64,000 nt of DNA from Rhipicephalus microplus (Eukaryota; Arthropoda; Arachnida; Ixodida; Ixodidae). The notes under the pieces are model-generated. The model did not search any database. It worked only from the letters and a program-made list of their open reading frames with translations, and had not been told where the DNA came from. Position 1 is the first letter of the stretch. Every line of letters starts with the position of its first letter. The stretch lies in contig NC_134703.1 of assembly GCF_043290135.1 (NCBI RefSeq), positions 108,014,005 through 108,078,004 on the forward strand, given 5' to 3'. Both the position numbers and the translations under genes were made by a program. This document shows, piece after piece, positions 59,850-64,000 of this stretch.

Positions 59850-61476
59850 TTAGTTATTTTGATTAATTTTATGGTTACTCATAAACGTTCGGATAATGAG
59901 GAACCAGTTTTCCCTCGTATAGCGTCAGCTGTGCTTTGATGTAACTGTTGGTTGGACGCGGTCACCGGCCGCTATAGCTCAGTGGTAGAGCACTGGTCTC
60001 GTAAACCAGGGGTCGTGAGTTAAAACCTCACTGGCGGCATTTGTTATTTTCATTTTTATGGATACTCATGAACGTTCGGATAACGAGAAACCAGTTTTCC
60101 CTCGTATAGCGACAGCTGTGCTCTGATGTAACTGTTGGTTGGACGTTTTCTCCGGCCGCTATAGCTCAGTGGTACAGCACTGCTCTCGTAAACCAGGGGT
60201 CGTGAGTTAAAACCTCACTGGCGGCATTTGTTACTTTCATTATTTTTATGGATACTCATAAACTTTCGGATAACGAGGAACCAGTTTTCCCTCGTATAGC
60301 AACAGCTGTGCTTTGATGCAACTGTTGGCTGGACGGTTTCACAGGCCGCTATAGCTCAGTGGTAGAGCACTGGTCTTGTAAACGAGGGGTCGTGAGTTCA
60401 AACCTCACTTCCGGCATTCGTTATTTTCATTATTTTTATGGGTACTCATGATCGTTCGGATATTGAGGAACAATTTTTCTCTCGTATACCGACTGCTGTG
60501 CGTTGATGCAACTGTTGGTTGGACGCTTTTATCGGCCGCAATAGCTCAGTGGTAGAGCACTGGTCTCGTAAACCAGGGGTCGTGAGTTCAAACCTCACTG
60601 GTGGAATTAGTTCCTTTATTATTTTTATGGTTACTCATAAACGTTCGGATAACGAGGAACTAGTTTTCCCTCGTATAGCGTCAGCTGTGCTTTCATGTAA
60701 CTGTTGATTGGACGCTGTCACCGGCCGCTATAGCTCAGTGGTAGAGCACTAGTCTCGTGAACCAGAGGTCGTGAGTTCAAACCTCACTGGCGGCATTACT
60801 TATTTTTGATTAATTTTGTTGGTATTGATAAACTTTCGGATAACGAGGAACCAGTTTTCCCTCGTATAGCAACAGCTGTGCTTTGATGCAACTGTTGGCT
60901 GGACGGTTTCACAGGCCGCTATAGCTCAGTAGTACAGCACTGGTCCCGTAAACCAGGGGTTGTGAGTTCAAACCTCATTGGTGGCATTTGTTATTTTTAT
61001 TATTTTATGGGTAGTCATAAACTTTCGGATAACGAGGAACCAGTTTTCCCAAGTATAGCGACATGTGTGCTTTGATGCAAATGTTGGTTGCACACTTCAT
61101 CGGCCGCTATAGCTCAGTGGTAGAGCACTGGTCGTGTAAACCAGGGGTCGTGAGTTCAAACCTCACTGGCGGCATCAGTTACTTTTATTATTTTTGTTGG
61201 TATTCATGAACGTTCGGATAACGAGAAACTAGTTTTCCCTCGTATAGCAACAGCTGTGCTTTGATGCAACTGTTGGCTGGACGCTTTCACAGGCCGCTAT
61301 AGCTCAGTGGTAGAGCACTGGTCTTGTAAACCAGGGGTCGTGAGTTCAAACCTCCCTGGCGGCCTTTTTTATTTTCAATAGTTTTATACATGATTGTTCG
61401 GATAACGAGGGACTGGTTTTCCCTCGTATAGCGTCAGTTGTGCTTTGATGCAACTGCTGGTTGGACACTTTCATCG

Positions 61477-61548
61477 GCCGCTATAGCTCAGTGGTAGAGC
61501 ACTGGTCTTGTAAACCAGGGGTCGTGAGTTCAAACCTCACTGGCGGCA
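61477..61548 (+). tRNA. tRNA-Thr(TGT), intact
   Basis: Second copy of the 59778 unit, carried by the 9-unit duplication. Confidence 0.9.
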
Positions 61549-64000
61549 TTAGTTATTTTGATTAATTTTATGGTTACTCATAAACGTTCGGATAATGAGG
61601 AACCAGTTTTCCCTCGTATAGCGTCAGCTGTGCTTTGATGTAACTGTTGGTTGGACGCGGTCACCGGCCGCTATAGCTCAGTGGTAGAGCACTGGTCTCG
61701 TAAACCAGGGGTCGTGAGTTAAAACCTCACTGGCGGCATTTGTTATTTTCATTTTTATGGATACTCATGAACGTTCGGATAACGAGAAACCAGTTTTCCC
61801 TCGTATAGCGACAGCTGTGCTCTGATGTAACTGTTGGTTGGACGTTTTCTCCGGCCGCTATAGCTCAGTGGTACAGCACTGCTCTCGTAAACCAGGGGTC
61901 GTGAGTTAAAACCTCACTGGCGGCATTTGTTACTTTCATTATTTTTATGGATACTCATAAACTTTCGGATAACGAGGAACCAGTTTTCCCTCGTATAGCA
62001 ACAGCTGTGCTTTGATGCAACTGTTGGCTGGACGGTTTCACAGGCCGCTATAGCTCAGTGGTAGAGCACTGGTCTTGTAAACGAGGGGTCGTGAGTTCAA
62101 ACCTCACTTCCGGCATTCGTTATTTTCATTATTTTTATGGGTACTCATGATCGTTCGGATATTGAGGAACAATTTTTCTCTCGTATACCGACTGCTGTGC
62201 GTTGATGCAACTGTTGGTTGGACGCTTTTATCGGCCGCAATAGCTCAGTGGTAGAGCACTGGTCTCGTAAACCAGGGGTCGTGAGTTCAAACCTCACTGG
62301 TGGAATTAGTTCCTTTATTATTTTTATGGTTACTCATAAACGTTCGGATAACGAGGAACTAGTTTTCCCTCGTATAGCGTCAGCTGTGCTTTCATGTAAC
62401 TGTTGATTGGACGCTGTCACCGGCCGCTATAGCTCAGTGGTAGAGCACTAGTCTCGTGAACCAGAGGTCGTGAGTTCAAACCTCACTGGCGGCATTACTT
62501 ATTTTTGATTAATTTTGTTGGTATTGATAAACTTTCGGATAACGAGGAACCAGTTTTCCCTCGTATAGCAACAGCTGTGCTTTGATGCAACTGTGTGCTG
62601 GACGGTTTCACAGGCCGCTATAGCTCAGTGGTAGAGCACTGGTCTTGTAAACGAGGGGTCGTGAGTTCAAACCTCACTTCCGGCATTCGTTATTTTCATT
62701 ATTTTTATGGGTACTCATGATCGTTCGGATATTGAGGAACAATTTTTCTCTCGTATACCGACTGCTGTGCGTTAATGCAACTGTTGGTTGGACGCTTTTA
62801 TCGGCCGCAATAGCTCAGTGGTAGAGCACTGGTCTCGTAAACCAGGGGTCGTGAGTTCAAACCTCACTGGCGGCATTAGTTCCTTTATTATTTTTATGGT
62901 TACTCATGAACGTTCGGATAACGAGGAACCAGTTTTCCCTCGTATAGCGTCAGCTGTGCTTTGATGTAAGTGTTGGTTGGACGCGGTCCGCGGCCGCTAT
63001 AGCTCAGTGGTAGAGCACTGGTCTCGTAAACCAGGGGTCGTGAGTTAAAACCTCACTGGCGGCATTTGTTATTTTCATTTTTATGGATACTCATGAACGT
63101 TCGGATAACGAGAAACCAGTTTTCCCTCGTATAGCGACAGCTGTGCTCTGATGTAACTGTTGGTTGGACGTTTTCTCCGGCCGCTATAGCTCAGTGGTAC
63201 AGCACTGCTCTCGTAAACCAGGGGTCGTGAGTTAAAACCTCACTGGCGGCATTTGTTACTTTCATTATTTTTATGGATACTCATAAACTTTCGGATAACG
63301 AGGAACCAGTTTTCCCTCGTATAGCAACAGCTGTGCTTTGATGCAACTGTTGGCTGGACGGTTTCACAGGCCGCTATAGCTCAGTGGTAGAGCACTGGTC
63401 TTGTAAACGAGGGGTCGTGAGTTCAAACCTCACTTCCGGCATTCGTTATTTTCATTATTTTTATGGGTACTCATGATCGTTCGGATATTGAGGAACAATT
63501 TTTCTCTCGTATACCGACTGCTGTGCGTTGATGCAACTGTTGGTTGGACGCTTTTATCGGCCGCAATAGCTCAGTGGTAGAGCACTGGTCTCGTAAACCA
63601 GGGGTCGTGAGTTCAAACCTCACTGGCGGAATTAGTTCCTTTATTATTTTTATGGTTACTCATAAACGTTCGGATAACGAGGAACTAGTTTTCCCTCGTA
63701 TAGCGTCAGCTGTGCTTTCATGTAACTGTTGATTGGACGCTGTCACGGGCCGCTATAGCTCAGTGGTAGAGCACTAGTCTCGTAAACCAGAGGTCGTGAG
63801 TTCAAACCTCACTGGCGGCATTACTTATTTTTTATTAATTTTGTTGGTATTGATAAACTTTCGGATAACGAGGAACCAGTTTTCTGTCGTATAGCAACAG
63901 CTGTGCTTTGATGCAACTGTTGGCTGGACGCTTTCACAGGCCGCTATAGCTCAGTGGTAGAGCACTGGTCTTGTAAACCAGGGGCCGTGAGTTCAAACCT

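Larger units (their letters stand above)
59135..62532 (+). repeat. 9-unit (1699-bp) tandem duplication
   Basis: Units 59216, 59404, 59594, 59778, 59968, 60155, 60345, 60535, 60724 match 60915 through 62423 at a constant 1699. The rare CCCGTAA loop (C33) is present in both first units. Confidence 0.82.
52778..64000 (+). tRNA. tRNA-Thr tandem array, segment 6 (60 units, runs off window end)
   Basis: Sixty units (c = CGT, u = TGT, u* = TGT with G33, m = CAT): 52778u 52967u 53156c 53344u 53534u 53724c 53911c 54101u 54291c 54480c 54671u 54861c 55050c 55237c 55427u 55617c 55806c 55997u 56187c 56376u* 56566c 56755c 56945u 57134u 57323c 57511u 57701c 57890c 58080m 58270u 58460c 58649u 58839c 59026c 59216c 59404u* 59594u 59778u 59968c 60155c 60345u 60535c 60724c 60915c 61103u* 61293u 61477u 61667c 61854c 62044u 62234c 62423c 62614u 62804c 62993c 63180c 63370u 63560c 63749c 63940u. 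The last unit is cut by the window end. Units 59216 and 60915 have C33 (loop CCCGTAA). Confidence 0.92.
54480..64000 (+). repeat. 7943-bp (42-unit) offset copy reaching the window end
   Basis: Units 54480 to 55997 match 62423 to 63940 at a constant 7943. Only one small difference was noticed in the spacer (CTGTGTGCTGG near 62590 versus CTGTTGGCTGG). The copy continues beyond 64000. Confidence 0.8.

Noticed and set aside
1..64000. Tandem SINE array
   Set aside because: Units have no tail, no target-site duplications and no extra body module; they are head-to-tail tRNA plus a constant spacer.
1..64000. Bacterial tRNA operon or phage tRNA cluster
   Set aside because: No encoded CCA, one tRNA family only, Pol III-type terminators and internal promoters, and a eukaryotic LINE in the middle.

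Overview
The window is almost entirely a tandem array of threonine tRNA genes. About 313 tRNA-Thr-like units follow one another on the + strand, one every ~189-190 bp (72-nt tRNA plus ~118-nt spacer). The array is interrupted once, by a full-length non-LTR retrotransposon (47947-52777). No other gene is supported. The 62-103 residue ORFs scattered through the array are chance translations of the repeat.

Organism: eukaryotic. The tRNAs do not encode CCA, carry internal A- and B-box promoters and are followed by short T-runs of the RNA polymerase III terminator type. The tRNA body looks like arthropod tRNA-Thr. The retrotransposon's ORF1 (RRM-like region, two CCHC knuckles, then an RSYASIAG/AEEA-like tail) resembles LINEs I associate with ticks. 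A chelicerate, probably a tick, is my best guess, with moderate to low confidence.

Layout. (1) 1-6.3 kb: 34 units with a ~2.65-kb (14-unit) higher-order period. (2) 6.3-14.66 kb: a 4169-bp (22-unit) segment present twice in tandem, its junction inside a tRNA. (3) 13.3-23.6 kb recurs at 25.8-36.1 kb (offset 12,490 bp). A 6245-bp (33-unit) period, exactly half of that, is also visible inside, and a 5488-bp offset copy follows. (4) 40.8-47.9 kb: a more mosaic stretch with 8-unit and 2-unit duplications. (5) 47.95-52.78 kb: the LINE, flanked by a 15-bp target-site duplication. (6) 52.78-64 kb: 60 more units with nested 7-, 9-, 22- and 42-unit duplications. The array runs off both ends of the window.

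By my reading about 190 units carry anticodon CGT and about 120 carry TGT, interspersed. Two carry CGA and one CAT, and I saw no AGT. Many copies fold perfectly. Recurrent defective classes (acceptor mismatch, A37 to G, T33 to G, A-box loss, an 8-nt acceptor deletion) have been spread by the segmental duplications, so the locus behaves both as a multicopy tRNA cluster and as a satellite DNA with higher-order repeats.

The most interesting point is the LINE. Its target-site duplication is exactly tRNA nucleotides 1-15, so the first-strand nick lay exactly at the tRNA 5' end and the insertion regenerated a complete 72-nt tRNA downstream. An uninterrupted paralogue of the same unit (56945) gives an empty site inside the window. 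This suggests a tRNA-targeting, target-preserving non-LTR element living in a tRNA satellite.
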